From NCBI GenBank assembly GCA_005503055.1, contig SCOX01000008.1, positions 124,001 to 188,000 of the forward strand: a stretch of 64,000 nt of DNA, given 5' to 3'. A program made the position numbers and the translations under genes. The notes below the pieces were generated by a model, which made no database searches, was not told where the DNA came from, and was given only the letters and a program-made list of their open reading frames with translations. The DNA is from Lysobacteraceae bacterium P (GTDB lineage Bacteria > Pseudomonadota > Gammaproteobacteria > Xanthomonadales > Xanthomonadaceae). Each line of letters begins with the position of its first letter. The stretch's first letter is position 1. Of this stretch, positions 49,669 to 59,281 are shown piece by piece.

Positions 49669-50598
49669 TCACCCTTTGAGCAGCGCCTCTAGGACGGCCA
49701 TGCGCACCGCCACGCCGTTGGTGACCTGGCGCAGGATCAGCGACTGCGGGCCGTCGGCCACTTCATCGGTGATTTCCACGCCGCGGTTGATCGGTCCCGG
49801 ATGCATCACGACGGCATCTGACGCCGCGCGCTTCAGGCGCGTTGCCGTCAGGCCGTAGTCGCGGTGATAGTCGTCGAGCGAGGCGACCAGGCCTTCTTCC
49901 ATCCGCTCGCGCTGCAGGCGCAGCATCATCACCGCGTCGGCGCCGTCGATCGCCGCGTCCAGGTCGTCCGTCACCGTGCAGCCGTGCAGCGTGCCGTCCT
50001 GCGGCAGCAGCGATGCCGGGCCGCATACACGGATTTCGCCCGCGCCCAGCGTACGCAGCGCCTGCAGATCGGAACGCGCGACGCGTGAGTGCTTGACGTC
50101 ACCGACGATCGCCACCTTCAGCCTGGCGAAATCGTGTCCCTTCGCCTGGCGCAGCGTGAGCATGTCGAGCAGACCCTGCGTCGGGTGCGCGCTGCGACCA
50201 TCGCCCGCGTTCACCAGCACGGTGCCGTCGTCCACGTGTTGCGAGAGCGCGGCCACCGCGCCGTCGTCCTGGTGGCGGACGACGAAGCCGCGCACGCCCA
50301 TCGCTTCCAGGTTCTTCAGCGTGTCCAGCGCGGTCTCGCCCTTGCGCGTGGACGACGTGGAAGCGTCGAAGTTCAATACGTCCGCGCCCAGGCGCTGCGC
50401 AGCCAGCGTGAAGCTCATGCGCGTGCGCGTGGAGGGCTCGAAGAAGAGCGTGCATACCGCGATGCCGTCCAGCGCGCGCCGATCGTAATGGCCTTCGGCG
50501 AACGCCTGCGCGCGCACCAGCAGCGCATTGAGCGCGTCGTTCGGAAGGCCATCGAGCGTGAGCAGGTGGCGCGGAAGGTGCGTGTGCGGGGCGTTCAT
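49669..50598 (-). CDS. pyrB: Aspartate carbamoyltransferase catalytic subunit
   Basis: The protein has 309 residues. The carbamoyl-phosphate motif FEPSTRTRMSFTLAAQRLGA and the aspartate-binding segment RSAHPTQGLLD are clear, as is MHPGPINRGVE near the end. It makes carbamoyl aspartate in pyrimidine synthesis. The start overlaps the ruvX stop by 4 bp (ATGA on the minus strand), so ruvX-pyrB are co-translated. No pyrI regulatory subunit is visible. Confidence 0.95.
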   Translation of the reverse strand: MNAPHTHLPRHLLTLDGLPNDALNALLVRAQAFAEGHYDRRALDGIAVCTLFFEPSTRTRMSFTLAAQRLGADVLNFDASTSSTRKGETALDTLKNLEAMGVRGFVVRHQDDGAVAALSQHVDDGTVLVNAGDGRSAHPTQGLLDMLTLRQAKGHDFARLKVAIVGDVKHSRVARSDLQALRTLGAGEIRVCGPASLLPQDGTLHGCTVTDDLDAAIDGADAVMMLRLQRERMEEGLVASLDDYHRDYGLTATRLKRAASDAVVMHPGPINRGVEITDEVADGPQSLILRQVTNGVAVRMAVLEALLKG

Positions 50599-51110
50599 GC
50601 AGTCGGGGGCGTGCTCGGCCGGAGCGTGCGTTCGAGATCGGAAAGGTCCAGCCCGTCGTCGGGCGAGGCGAGCCAGCGCTCGATGATGACCGCGGCGGCG
50701 ACGGCGTCGAGCGCCTCCGCATCGCGACGGCGCTTGCGGCCTTCGGCCCGATCGGAGGCGAAGCGCTGCGCGGCTTCGATCGAACTCATGCGCTCGTCCA
50801 TCAACACCACCGGCAGACCGTAGCGCTGCGCCAGTTCGCGCGCGAAGGCGTGGGCGCGCAGGCGGATCGGCTGGTCGCCCCCGTCCAGCGCCATCGGATC
50901 GCCGACGATCAGGCCGTCAGGCCGCCATTCGCTGCGCAGGCGATCGATCGAGGCCCAGTCCGGACCGTGGCCATGGACGTCGATCACCGCCAGCGCGCGA
51001 GCGCCGTGGCCGAACGCGCTGCCGACCGCGACGCCGATGCGGCGCGCGCCGACGTCGAAGCCCAGGACGGTGCCGTCACGCCGGATCCGGGGTGTCTCGG
51101 AGGGCGCCAT
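50595..51110 (-). CDS. ruvX: Holliday junction resolvase-like protein RuvX/YqgF
   Basis: The protein has 171 residues from ATG 51110. TVLGFDVGARRIGVAVGSA is the RNase H-like start motif, and LIVGDPMALDG and LMDERMSSIEAAQ are family blocks with the acidic residues. YqgF is an RNase H-fold nuclease involved in 16S rRNA or Holliday junction processing. It overlaps the algH stop by one base and pyrB by four. A longer frame to 51287 covers algH and is rejected. Confidence 0.92.
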   Translation of the reverse strand: MAPSETPRIRRDGTVLGFDVGARRIGVAVGSAFGHGARALAVIDVHGHGPDWASIDRLRSEWRPDGLIVGDPMALDGGDQPIRLRAHAFARELAQRYGLPVVLMDERMSSIEAAQRFASDRAEGRKRRRDAEALDAVAAAVIIERWLASPDDGLDLSDLERTLRPSTPPTA

Positions 51111-51691
51111 CAGGCGTGACCGGCGTAGTCGGCCAGGTACGCGAAATCGACGCCGATGCGACCGGCCGCGGCCTGCCATCTTGCGTCCAGCGGCAGCTCG
51201 AACAGCAGCTCGGCATCGGCCGGTGCGGTGAGCCAGTCGTTCTCGGTCAGCTCGTGCTCGAGCTGGCCCGAGCCCCAGCCGGCGCACCCCAGCGCGACGA
51301 TCGCGTTGTGCGGGCCTTCGCCCCGCGCCATCGCTTCGAGAATGTCGCGCGAGGTGGTGAGGTACAGCTGCTCGGGCGCATCCGGACCGGTGATCGCCAT
51401 CGTGGAATCCCAGTGCATGCCGCCGTCGTGCAGCACGAAGCCGCGCTCGGGATGCACCGGGCCGCCGGCCAGCACGGGCCGTGCGCGCAGCGATTCGTCG
51501 CCGCCGTCCAGGCCCATCTGGCCCAGGACTTCGCCCAGCGTGTACTCCGACGCGCGATTGACCACGATGCCCATCGCCCCGTCCGCGTCGTGCTGGCAGA
51601 TCAACGCCACGCTGCGCGCGAAGTTGGAATCTGCGAGCGCCGGCAGTGCGATCAGCAGCTGGTTGGCCAGTGGCGTGGGCGTTACGGACAT
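51110..51691 (-). CDS. algH: YqgE/AlgH family protein
   Basis: The protein has 193 residues from ATG 51691 ([19 protein letters not shown]). Family blocks are [36 protein letters not shown] and [15 protein letters not shown]. Its molecular role is unresolved. The order algH-ruvX-pyrB is conserved in gammaproteobacteria. An ATG at 51700 would add MRP; neither start has a convincing ribosome binding site. Confidence 0.9.
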   Translation of the reverse strand: MSVTPTPLANQLLIALPALADSNFARSVALICQHDADGAMGIVVNRASEYTLGEVLGQMGLDGGDESLRARPVLAGGPVHPERGFVLHDGGMHWDSTMAITGPDAPEQLYLTTSRDILEAMARGEGPHNAIVALGCAGWGSGQLEHELTENDWLTAPADAELLFELPLDARWQAAAGRIGVDFAYLADYAGHA

Positions 51692-51776
51692 GGGCCGCAT
51701 TCTATCGCGGGCAGCGTGATGCGTCCCGCATCCGGGCGGGCGTACGATGGCGGCTTTCCCACGCGCCCACGCCGCC

Positions 51777-53495
51777 ATGTCAACCTCTTCGTTCCGACTG
51801 CGCCCGCTCGGCCTGGCCTGCCTGGCCACCCTCGCCCTCGCCGCCTGCCAGCGCGCCACGCCGCCCGAAGCCACCCCGCAGGCCGCGGCGCCGGCCGCGC
51901 CTGCCGCCACGTCATACGCAGCGTCCCACACCGGCGATTACGCGGTGGTGCCGCTCAAGGCCGATCTCTCGCGCTTCGACGAAAACACGCGGCGCATGAT
52001 CGCCAAGCTGGTGGAAGCCAGCGAGGTCACCAACGACCTGTTCTGGAAGCAGTCCTGGGACGGCGACCGCGCCGCGCTGCTGGCGCGCGCGCCCGACGCC
52101 GCCACGCGCGAGCTCGCGGAAATCAACTTCGGCCCGTGGGACCGCCTCAACGAAGACACGCCGATCATCGACGGCATCGGCCCGCGCCCGCCGGGCGGCC
52201 CGTTCTATCCGGCCGACATGACGAAGGCCGAGTTCGAGGCCGCGCAAATTCCCGACAAGACTTCCAACTACACCCTGCTGCGCCGCGACAACGGCAAGCT
52301 GGTCAGCGTGCCCTACCACGTCGCCTACAAGGCCGACCTGGAGCGCATCGCCACGCTGCTGCGCGAGGCCGCGACGCTCAGCGCCGACAAGTCGTTCGCC
52401 CAGTACCTCAACATGCGCGCCGATGCGCTGCTGAGCGACGACTTCCGTCCCAGCGACATGGCGTGGATGGACATGAAGACCAATCCGGTCGACATCGTCA
52501 TCGGCCCCATCGAAACTTACGAAGACCAGCTGTTCGGCTACAAGGCCGCCTACGAAGGCCTGGTGCTCATCAAGGACGTCGAATGGAGCGCCAAGCTCGC
52601 GCGCTTCGCCAGCTTCCTGCCGGCGCTGCAGAAGGGCCTGCCGGTGGACGCCAAGTACAAGGCCGAGATGCCTGGTTCCGATGCCGATCTCAACGCGTAT
52701 CAGGTCGTCTACTACGGCGGCAACGCCAACGTCGGCGGCAAGACCATCGCGATCAACCTGCCCAACGACGAAGAAGTGCAGCTGAAGAAGGGCACGCGGC
52801 GCCTGCAGCTGGAGAACGTGATGAAGGCGAAGTTCGACACCATCCTGGTGCCGATCGCCAACCAGCTCATCGCCAAGGACCAGCTCAAGCACGTCACCTT
52901 CGACGCTTTCTTCGAGGACGTGATGTTCCATGAAGTCGCGCACGGGCTGGGCATCAAGAAGACGCTGGACGGCAAGGGCACCGTCGGCGACGCGCTGAAG
53001 GAATACGCGTCCAGCTTCGAGGAAGGCAAGGCCGACATCCTCGGGCTGTACATGATCGACGCGCTCAGCCGCCAGGGCGAACTGGACGAGAGCAAACTGA
53101 TGGACGGCTACGTCACCTTCCTCGCCGGAATCCTGCGATCGGTGCGCTTCGGCGCCAGCGACGCGCACGGCAAAGCGAACATGGTGCGCTTCAACTTCTT
53201 CGCCGAACATGGCGCGTTCACGCGCGATGCCGACGGCCGCTATCGCGTCGACTTCGACAAGATGCGCGAGGCGATGAACGCGCTCAGCGCCAAGCTGCTG
53301 ACCGTCCAGGGCGACGGCGACTACGCCGAAGCCAAGCGCATGACCGAGACGATGGGCACGATCAACCCCAAACTGGCGGCGGACCTTGCACGACTCAAGG
53401 ACGCGAAGATCCCGGTCGACATCCGCTTCGAGCAGGGACTGGAAACCCTCGGATTGCAGTCCTACGCCGGCCCGCAGAAGACCGCGGGGCAATAG
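51777..53495 (+). CDS. Zinc metallopeptidase lipoprotein, dipeptidyl-peptidase III (M49)-like
   Basis: The protein has 572 residues. A lipobox LALAAC puts the lipid Cys at about 24. The zinc motif H385-E-V-A-H389 followed by GLG, with E415/E416 in [11 protein letters not shown] as likely third ligand, fits the M49-like family. Classical DPP III has an extra residue (HExxGH), so this belongs to the shorter-motif bacterial branch. It should act on peptides at the outer face of the inner membrane or on the outer membrane. tag follows 6 bp downstream. Confidence 0.82.
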   Translation: MSTSSFRLRPLGLACLATLALAACQRATPPEATPQAAAPAAPAATSYAASHTGDYAVVPLKADLSRFDENTRRMIAKLVEASEVTNDLFWKQSWDGDRAALLARAPDAATRELAEINFGPWDRLNEDTPIIDGIGPRPPGGPFYPADMTKAEFEAAQIPDKTSNYTLLRRDNGKLVSVPYHVAYKADLERIATLLREAATLSADKSFAQYLNMRADALLSDDFRPSDMAWMDMKTNPVDIVIGPIETYEDQLFGYKAAYEGLVLIKDVEWSAKLARFASFLPALQKGLPVDAKYKAEMPGSDADLNAYQVVYYGGNANVGGKTIAINLPNDEEVQLKKGTRRLQLENVMKAKFDTILVPIANQLIAKDQLKHVTFDAFFEDVMFHEVAHGLGIKKTLDGKGTVGDALKEYASSFEEGKADILGLYMIDALSRQGELDESKLMDGYVTFLAGILRSVRFGASDAHGKANMVRFNFFAEHGAFTRDADGRYRVDFDKMREAMNALSAKLLTVQGDGDYAEAKRMTETMGTINPKLAADLARLKDAKIPVDIRFEQGLETLGLQSYAGPQKTAGQ

Positions 53496-53501
53496 GACGC
53501 C

Positions 53502-54071
53502 ATGTCAGGCTACTGCGACTACGCCCCCGGCCATCCGCTGCACGGCCCTTACCACGACACCGAGTACGGCTTCCCGCAGCGCGAGGAGGCCGTGCTGTTC
53601 GAGCGCCTGGTGCTCGAGATCAACCAGGCGGGCCTGAGCTGGGAAACCATGCTTCGCAAGCGCGAAGGCTTCCTCCGCGCCTACCATGGCTTCGACGTCG
53701 ACAAGGTGGCGAAGTACGGCGAGAAGGATCGCGAGCGCCTGCTCAACGACGCGGGCATCGTCCGCAACCGGCTGAAGGTGGACGCGGCGATCCACAATGC
53801 GCAGGTGATCCAGCAACTGCGCAAGTCGCACGGCAGTTTCGCGCAGTGGCTCGATGCGCACCTGATCGACGAGAACGGCGAGCGTCGCGACAAGGCCGGC
53901 TGGATCAAGCTGTTCAAGAAGACCTTCCGCTTCACGGGCGGGGAAATCACCAACGAGTTCCTGATGAGCCTGGGCTATCTGCCCGGCGCGCATCGCGACG
54001 ACTGTCCCACGCAAAAGCGCATTCTCAAGCTGAAGCCGCCGCTCGACCCGGCCTGGCGCCGGAAGCTCTGA
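53502..54071 (+). CDS. tag: DNA-3-methyladenine glycosylase I (Tag)
   Basis: The protein has 189 residues. The N-terminal CDYAPGHPLH and the late HRDDC provide the Cys/His residues that hold zinc. LVLEINQAGLSWETML holds the glutamate that recognises 3-methyladenine. It removes 3-methyladenine from DNA in base excision repair. It starts 6 bp after the metallopeptidase gene and so probably shares its transcript. Confidence 0.94.
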   Translation: MSGYCDYAPGHPLHGPYHDTEYGFPQREEAVLFERLVLEINQAGLSWETMLRKREGFLRAYHGFDVDKVAKYGEKDRERLLNDAGIVRNRLKVDAAIHNAQVIQQLRKSHGSFAQWLDAHLIDENGERRDKAGWIKLFKKTFRFTGGEITNEFLMSLGYLPGAHRDDCPTQKRILKLKPPLDPAWRRKL

Positions 54072-54141
54072 GCCGACGCGCCTTCACACCCCCTCCACGT
54101 TGCCGGGCGCATCTCCGCAGTTCGGTTCAAGGAGATGGGCC

Positions 54142-55254
54142 ATGCGCGTTTCGCTGCTTGCGTTGCTGATCGCATCCGCGCTGCTGCCCGCGTGCCAGCG
54201 CGAACAGCCACCCGCCACACCGGCGCCCACTACCGACAGCGCGTCGCCCCCGCCGGCCGCGACGCCGACGAACACACCGGCGACCACGCCAGCACCCGCA
54301 CCCGGTTCGATCCCCGTCACGGCCGACAACTACGGCCGCGCCGCCAGCGACATCGCGTTCGCCGGCATCGTCAAGGACGGGTTCGGCAAATTCAATCACT
54401 TCCGGGAACTGACGCCGCTGGACAGGCAGGTCGTCGTCCGGCAGAACCGCGACACGCTGTATTCCGCGGCCGTGTTCGACCTCGACGCCGGACCGGTGAC
54501 GATCACGTTGCCTGATCCGGGCCCGCGCTTCATGTCGATGCAGGTGTTCGATGAAGACCAGTACACGCACCGGATCGCCTACACGCCGGGCACGTACACG
54601 CTGCGCAAGTCGGATATCGGCACGCGCTACGCGGCGGTGGCATTGCGCATTCTGGTCGATCCGAACAATCCCGACGACGTGAAGACCGTGCACGCGTTGC
54701 AGGACGCGGTGGTGGTCGGCCAGCCGGGCGGGCCCGGCACGTTCGAGATTCCGAAGTGGGACATGGCGAGCCTGGAGAAACTCACCGCCGCGCTGACCGT
54801 GCTCGGCGACACTCTGCCCGACAAGAACGGCATGTTCGGCAGCAGGAAGGACGTGGACCCGGTGCGTCGCCTGATCGGCGTCGCCACCGCGTGGGGCGGC
54901 AATCCCGCCAAGGACGCCACCTATCTGAACTTCGTGCCCGCCAGGAACGACGGAACCACCGTCCACCACCTCGACGTGAAGGACGTGCCGGTGGACGGTT
55001 TCTGGTCGGTGACCGTGTACAACGCCAAGGGCTATTTCGAGCCCAATGCGCAGAACGCGTATTCGCTCAACAACCTCACCTCGAAGAAATCCGACGACGG
55101 TTCCGTGCGCATCCAGTTCGGCGGCTGCGATGGCCAGGTCTCCAACTGCCTGCCGATCACGCCTGGCTGGAACTACCTCGTGCGGCTTTATCGTCCGCGC
55201 GCGGAAATCCTCGACGGCACGTGGAAATTCCCCGACGCCGCGCCCGCGTCCTGA
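54142..55254 (+). CDS. DUF1254 domain-containing lipoprotein (first of pair)
   Basis: The protein has 370 residues from ATG 54142 with AAGGAG upstream. The lipobox LLPAC places the lipid Cys near residue 18. A Pro/Thr-rich linker follows, then DUF1254 (NYGRAASDIAFAG, RDTLYSAAVFDLDAGPVTITLPD) and DUF1214 (VDGFWSVTVYNAKGYF, PGWNYLVRLYRPRAEI). The family is common in bacteria and has no settled function. The next gene encodes a longer protein of the same family, 33 bp downstream, so they likely form an operon. Confidence 0.85.
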   Translation: MRVSLLALLIASALLPACQREQPPATPAPTTDSASPPPAATPTNTPATTPAPAPGSIPVTADNYGRAASDIAFAGIVKDGFGKFNHFRELTPLDRQVVVRQNRDTLYSAAVFDLDAGPVTITLPDPGPRFMSMQVFDEDQYTHRIAYTPGTYTLRKSDIGTRYAAVALRILVDPNNPDDVKTVHALQDAVVVGQPGGPGTFEIPKWDMASLEKLTAALTVLGDTLPDKNGMFGSRKDVDPVRRLIGVATAWGGNPAKDATYLNFVPARNDGTTVHHLDVKDVPVDGFWSVTVYNAKGYFEPNAQNAYSLNNLTSKKSDDGSVRIQFGGCDGQVSNCLPITPGWNYLVRLYRPRAEILDGTWKFPDAAPAS

Positions 55255-55287
55255 TCGTCCCGAACCCCACGCCACCGGGAGTACTCG

Positions 55288-56748
55288 ATGAACCGCCTGA
55301 CGATGCCTTTCCTCGCGATCGCGGCCACGCTTTGCGTGGCGCTCGTCGCCTGCAAACGCGAGCCTTCGACCGAACGTGCCGCCGATGCGGCTGCACCCGC
55401 CGGCGCCGCCACCGCGCCCGGCGAACCCACCGCCGATGAAGCGCGTGCCATCGCCAAGGACGCCTACATCTGGGGCTACCCGGTGGTGGAGAACTACAAG
55501 ACGCTCTACCAGCAGGCGCTGGAACAGGGCGGCGCGAACTACCGCGCGCCCTTCAACCGGATCGGCAGCCTGAACAACGTCGCCACGCCCAAGGACACGG
55601 CGATCGTCACGCCTAACTCGGACACGCCGTATTCGTTCCTGTGGATGGACCTGCGCGCCGAGCCGCTGGTCCTCTCGATCCCGGCAATGGGAACGCAGCG
55701 GTATTTCTCGGTGCAACTGATCGACCTGTACACCTACAACTTCGACTACATCAACCAGTCGGTGACCGACGGCAAGGCGGGCACGTTCCTCATCGCCGGG
55801 CCGGACTGGAAGGGCGAAACGCCCAAGGGCATCGACAAGGTGTTCCGCTCCGAGACGCCCTTCGCCTACGCGCTGTTCCGCACTCAGCTGATTTCCCCCA
55901 AGGATCTGGACAACGTCAAACGCCTGCAGGCGCAGTACAAGGTGCAGCCGTTGAGCGCCTTCGCCGGCACGCCCGCACCGCCCGCACTGCCGCCCGTGCA
56001 GTTCCCGCCGTATGACGCACAGAAGGCCAACGACCTGGGCTTCTTCTCCTACCTCGCCTTCCTGTTGCCGTATGCGCCGATGAACGACAGCGAGGCCGCG
56101 CTGCGCGACCGGTTGGCGAAGATCGGCGTGGTACCGGGCAAACCTTTCGACGAAAGCGCACTTTCGCCGGCCATGCGCCAGGCGCTGCTCGACGGCATCG
56201 GCGACGCCAACAAGGAACTGGCGAACTTCGTCGCCACGCAGATCAATACCGACAAGGTGCACAGCGCCGACCTGTTCGGCTCGCGCGCGCAGCTCAAGGG
56301 CAACGCGCTCTACCGCTTCGCCGGCGCCAAGCAGGGCATCTACGGCAACTCGGCCTCGGAAGCGGATTACCAGCTGTACTTCGTCGATGCGAAGGAGCAG
56401 CCGCTGGACGCTTCGAAGCACGATTACGCGCTGCGCTTCCCGAAGGATGGCCTGCCGCCGACTAACGCGTTCTGGTCCGTCACGATGTACGACGGCAAGT
56501 CCAAGCTGCTGGTGGACAATCCGTTGAATCGCTATCTCATCAACTCGCCGATGCTGGGCTCGCTCAAGCGCGACGCCGACGGCGGGATCACGCTCTACAT
56601 GCAGAACGCCTCGCCCGGCAAGGACAAGGAAGCCAACTGGCTGCCTGCGCCGAACGGACCGTTCTACGTGGTGCTGCGCAACTACAGCCCGAAGCCCGAG
56701 GTGGTCGATCGCACCTGGAAGCGGCCGGCGCTGGAGCCGAAGCGCTGA
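55288..56748 (+). CDS. DUF1254 domain-containing lipoprotein (second of pair)
   Basis: The protein has 486 residues. The lipobox ALVAC marks a lipid Cys near residue 22. DUF1254 (KDAYIWGYPVVENYKTLYQQ, NSDTPYSFLWMDLRAEPLVLSIP) and DUF1214 (NAFWSVTMYDGKSKLL, GPFYVVLRNYSPKPEV) are present. It is over 100 residues longer than its neighbour. The pair are old paralogues: similar layout, modest similarity. Function is unknown. A strong bidirectional terminator follows. Confidence 0.87.
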   Translation: MNRLTMPFLAIAATLCVALVACKREPSTERAADAAAPAGAATAPGEPTADEARAIAKDAYIWGYPVVENYKTLYQQALEQGGANYRAPFNRIGSLNNVATPKDTAIVTPNSDTPYSFLWMDLRAEPLVLSIPAMGTQRYFSVQLIDLYTYNFDYINQSVTDGKAGTFLIAGPDWKGETPKGIDKVFRSETPFAYALFRTQLISPKDLDNVKRLQAQYKVQPLSAFAGTPAPPALPPVQFPPYDAQKANDLGFFSYLAFLLPYAPMNDSEAALRDRLAKIGVVPGKPFDESALSPAMRQALLDGIGDANKELANFVATQINTDKVHSADLFGSRAQLKGNALYRFAGAKQGIYGNSASEADYQLYFVDAKEQPLDASKHDYALRFPKDGLPPTNAFWSVTMYDGKSKLLVDNPLNRYLINSPMLGSLKRDADGGITLYMQNASPGKDKEANWLPAPNGPFYVVLRNYSPKPEVVDRTWKRPALEPKR

Positions 56749-56765
56749 GGCAAAGGCAACAAAAA

Positions 56766-56790
56766 AGCCCCGCAGGTGCGGGGCTTTTTT
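56766..56790. terminator. Bidirectional terminator between the DUF1254 pair and pilU
   Basis: AGCCCCGC (56766-56773) pairs with GCGGGGCT (56778-56785) across a 4-base loop, with six A on the left and six T on the right. It lies between converging genes and can serve both. Confidence 0.93.
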
Positions 56791-56808
56791 ATATGCGAAC
56801 CGCGCGAC

Positions 56809-57987
56809 TCAGCGAACTTCCGCCACTTCCACGCCGTCCAGGCCCGCGGCCAGCGTCCTGGCGTCGCCGCCCTGCGCCAGCTTGATGCGCAGGCGCACCT
56901 CGTTCTGCGAGTCGGCGTAACGCAGCGCGTCCTCGTACGAGATCTCGCCGGCCTGGTACAGCTCGAACAGGGCCTGGTCGAAGGTCTTCATGCCCAGTTG
57001 CACGGATTCCTTCATCACTTCCTTGAGCTTGTGCACCTCGCCGTCGCGGATGTAGTCCTGCACCAGCGGCGTGCCGAGCAGGATTTCCATCGCCACGCGG
57101 CGACCCTTGCCGTCGGGCGTGGGAATCAGCTGCTGCGCGACCACGCCCTTGAGGTTCAAGGACAGGTCCATCAGCAACTGCTGGCGGCGGTCTTCCGGGA
57201 AGAAGTTGATGATGCGGTCCATCGCCTGGTTGGCGTTGTTGGCGTGCAGCGTGCACAGCACCAGGTGGCCGGTTTCGGCGAAGGCGATGGCATGGTCCAT
57301 GCCCTCGCGCGTGCGCACCTCGCCGATCATGATCACGTCCGGCGCCTGGCGCAGCGTGTTCTTCAGCGCCGCTTCCCAGCTGTCGGTGTCGATGCCGACC
57401 TCGCGCTGGGTGATGATGCAGCCCTCGTGCTTGTGCACGAACTCGATCGGGTCCTCGATCGTGATGATGTGGCCGGTCGAGTTGAGGTTGCGGTAGCCGA
57501 TCATCGCCGCCAGCGAGGTCGACTTACCCGTGCCCGTCGCGCCGACGAAGATAATGATGCCGCGCTTGGTCATCGCCAGCGTCTTGATCACCGGCGGCAG
57601 GTTGAGTTCTTCAACCGTGGGAATCTTGGTCTCGATGCGGCGCAGAACCATGCCGACCTGGTTGCGCTGGTAGAAGCAGCTCACGCGGAAGCGGCCGACG
57701 CCGGCCACGCCGATGGCGAAGTTGCACTCGTGCGTCTTCTCGAACTCCTCGCGCTGCTGGGGGTTCATGACGTTGAGCACGAGGTCGCGGCTCTGCTGCG
57801 GTGTCAGCGGATTCTGCGTGATCGGCGAGAGCTTGCCGTGGACCTTCATCGACGGCGGCATGCCCGCGGTGATGAAAAGATCCGACGCCTTCTGGTGCGC
57901 CATCAGCTTCAGGAACGAAGTGAAGTCGATGCTGCCGGCGCCGGTGGAAGCGGCGGCGGACGCAGTGCCGGTGGTGCTGGTGTTCAT
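56809..57987 (-). CDS. pilU: Type IV pilus retraction ATPase PilU
   Basis: The protein has 392 residues. It has Walker A GATGTGKST, Asp box IITIEDPIEFVH, Walker B IMIGEVRTREGM and a His box TLHANNANQAMDRI. Its length and the C-terminal tail distinguish it from PilT, which follows at 58117. PilU acts with PilT to retract type IV pili in twitching and, in some species, DNA uptake. The start ATG 57987 has AAGGGGAG and TAAGGA upstream. The two genes are separated by a repeat pair. Confidence 0.95.
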   Translation of the reverse strand: MNTSTTGTASAAASTGAGSIDFTSFLKLMAHQKASDLFITAGMPPSMKVHGKLSPITQNPLTPQQSRDLVLNVMNPQQREEFEKTHECNFAIGVAGVGRFRVSCFYQRNQVGMVLRRIETKIPTVEELNLPPVIKTLAMTKRGIIIFVGATGTGKSTSLAAMIGYRNLNSTGHIITIEDPIEFVHKHEGCIITQREVGIDTDSWEAALKNTLRQAPDVIMIGEVRTREGMDHAIAFAETGHLVLCTLHANNANQAMDRIINFFPEDRRQQLLMDLSLNLKGVVAQQLIPTPDGKGRRVAMEILLGTPLVQDYIRDGEVHKLKEVMKESVQLGMKTFDQALFELYQAGEISYEDALRYADSQNEVRLRIKLAQGGDARTLAAGLDGVEVAEVR

Positions 57988-58006
57988 TCCTTACTCCCCT
58001 TTGGCC

Positions 58007-58106
58007 GGGATTCGAGATTCGGGATTCGCAAGAGCAACCTCTCTCGCACCCGACCCGACTTGCTCCGCGGCTTTTACGAAACCCGAATCCCGAATCCCCA
58101 ATCCTG
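58007..58106. repeat. Facing arms of the GGGATTCGGGATT repeat between pilT and pilU
   Basis: CGGGATTCGAGATTCGGGAT-type units at 58007-58028 face ACCCGAATCCCGAATCCCCA at 58081-58106 across about 50 bp. The pair lies between the pilT stop and the pilU ribosome binding site and could affect how the two are co-expressed. Confidence 0.82.
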
Positions 58107-58116
58107 AACCAGGCAC

Positions 58117-59154
58117 TTACTCGAACAGACGCTTGTCGCGTGCGTATTCCTTCGCCTGCGGACGCAGGATCAGGCCGCGCTTGACGAGGTCCTGCAGGTG
58201 CTGGTCGAGCGTCATCATTCCGTAGTTCTGGCCGGTCTGGATCGCCGAGTACATCTGCGCGACCTTGTCCTCGCGGATCAGGTTACGGATCGCCGGGATG
58301 CCGACCATGATTTCCCACGCCGCGGTACGGCCGCCGCCCACTTTCTTGAGCAGCGCCTGCGAAATCACCGCGCGCAGCGATTCGGACAGCATCGAGCGCA
58401 CCATCGGCTTCTCGCCGGCGGGGAACACGTCGATGATTCGGTCGATGGTCTTGGCCGCCGACGAGGTGTGCAGCGTGCCGAACACGAGGTGGCCCGTCTC
58501 CGCGGCGGTCAGCGCCAGGCGGATGGTTTCCAGGTCGCGCAACTCGCCCACGAGGATGTAGTCGGGGTCTTCGCGCAGCGCCGAGCGCAGCGCTTCGTTG
58601 AAGCCGTGCGTGTCGCGGTGCACCTCGCGCTGGTTGATCAGGCACTTCTGCGAGGTGTGGACGAATTCGATCGGATCCTCGACGGAGAGGATATGGCCGT
58701 ATTCGTTCTTGTTGATGTGGTCGATCATCGCCGCCAACGTGGTCGACTTGCCCGAACCCGTCGGTCCCGTGACCAGGATCAGGCCCTGCGGCTGATCGAT
58801 CAGCTCGCGGAAGATCGGCGGGCAGCCCAGGTCGTCCAGCGTCAGCACTTCGGACGGAATCGTACGGAACACCGCACCGGCGCCACGGTTCTGGTTGAAC
58901 GCGTTGACGCGGAAGCGGGCCAGGCCGGGGATCTCGAAGGAGAAGTCGACTTCGAGGAATTCCTCGAAGTCGCGGCGCTGCTTGTCCGACATGATGTCGT
59001 ACACGAGCGCGTGGACTTGCTTGTGGTCCAATGCCGGGATGTTGATGCGTCGCACGTCGCCATCCACGCGGATCATGGGCGGCAGGCCGGCGGAAAGGTG
59101 CAGGTCGGAAGCTTTGTTCTTGACTGAGAACGCCAGAAGTTCGGCGATATCCAT
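58117..59154 (-). CDS. pilT: Type IV pilus retraction ATPase PilT
   Basis: The protein has 345 residues, the normal PilT size. It has Walker A GPTGSGKST, SVEDPIEFVH, ILVGELRDLETIRLAL, the His box TLHTSSAAKTIDRI and the retraction motif AIRNLIRE. It drives pilus retraction. The yggS and proC genes lie divergently, as is common. A -10-like TATACT is found upstream at 59228-59233. Confidence 0.96.
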   Translation of the reverse strand: MDIAELLAFSVKNKASDLHLSAGLPPMIRVDGDVRRINIPALDHKQVHALVYDIMSDKQRRDFEEFLEVDFSFEIPGLARFRVNAFNQNRGAGAVFRTIPSEVLTLDDLGCPPIFRELIDQPQGLILVTGPTGSGKSTTLAAMIDHINKNEYGHILSVEDPIEFVHTSQKCLINQREVHRDTHGFNEALRSALREDPDYILVGELRDLETIRLALTAAETGHLVFGTLHTSSAAKTIDRIIDVFPAGEKPMVRSMLSESLRAVISQALLKKVGGGRTAAWEIMVGIPAIRNLIREDKVAQMYSAIQTGQNYGMMTLDQHLQDLVKRGLILRPQAKEYARDKRLFE

Positions 59155-59227
59155 GCGTGCTCCCCTGCACTACTGGAAGTGGACACTACTGAAGGTGAAG
59201 CGGTGGAACGGAATTACCCCTCACGGC

Positions 59228-59233
59228 AGTATA
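59228..59233 (-). promoter_or_regulatory. Possible -10 element of the pilT promoter
   Basis: On the minus strand TATACT lies 74 bp before the pilT ATG. A TTGGTT at a 19-bp distance is a weak -35 candidate. Pattern call only. Confidence 0.35.
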
Positions 59234-59281
59234 GCCCTCACTCCTTGCCCCCAACCAAGCACTTTTGTTAGGAATTGAGAC

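Noticed and set aside
54127-56421. Long minus-strand open frame across the DUF1254 pair
   Set aside because: Same cause: antisense to two well-supported genes, repetitive VGDRR-type composition, no family features.
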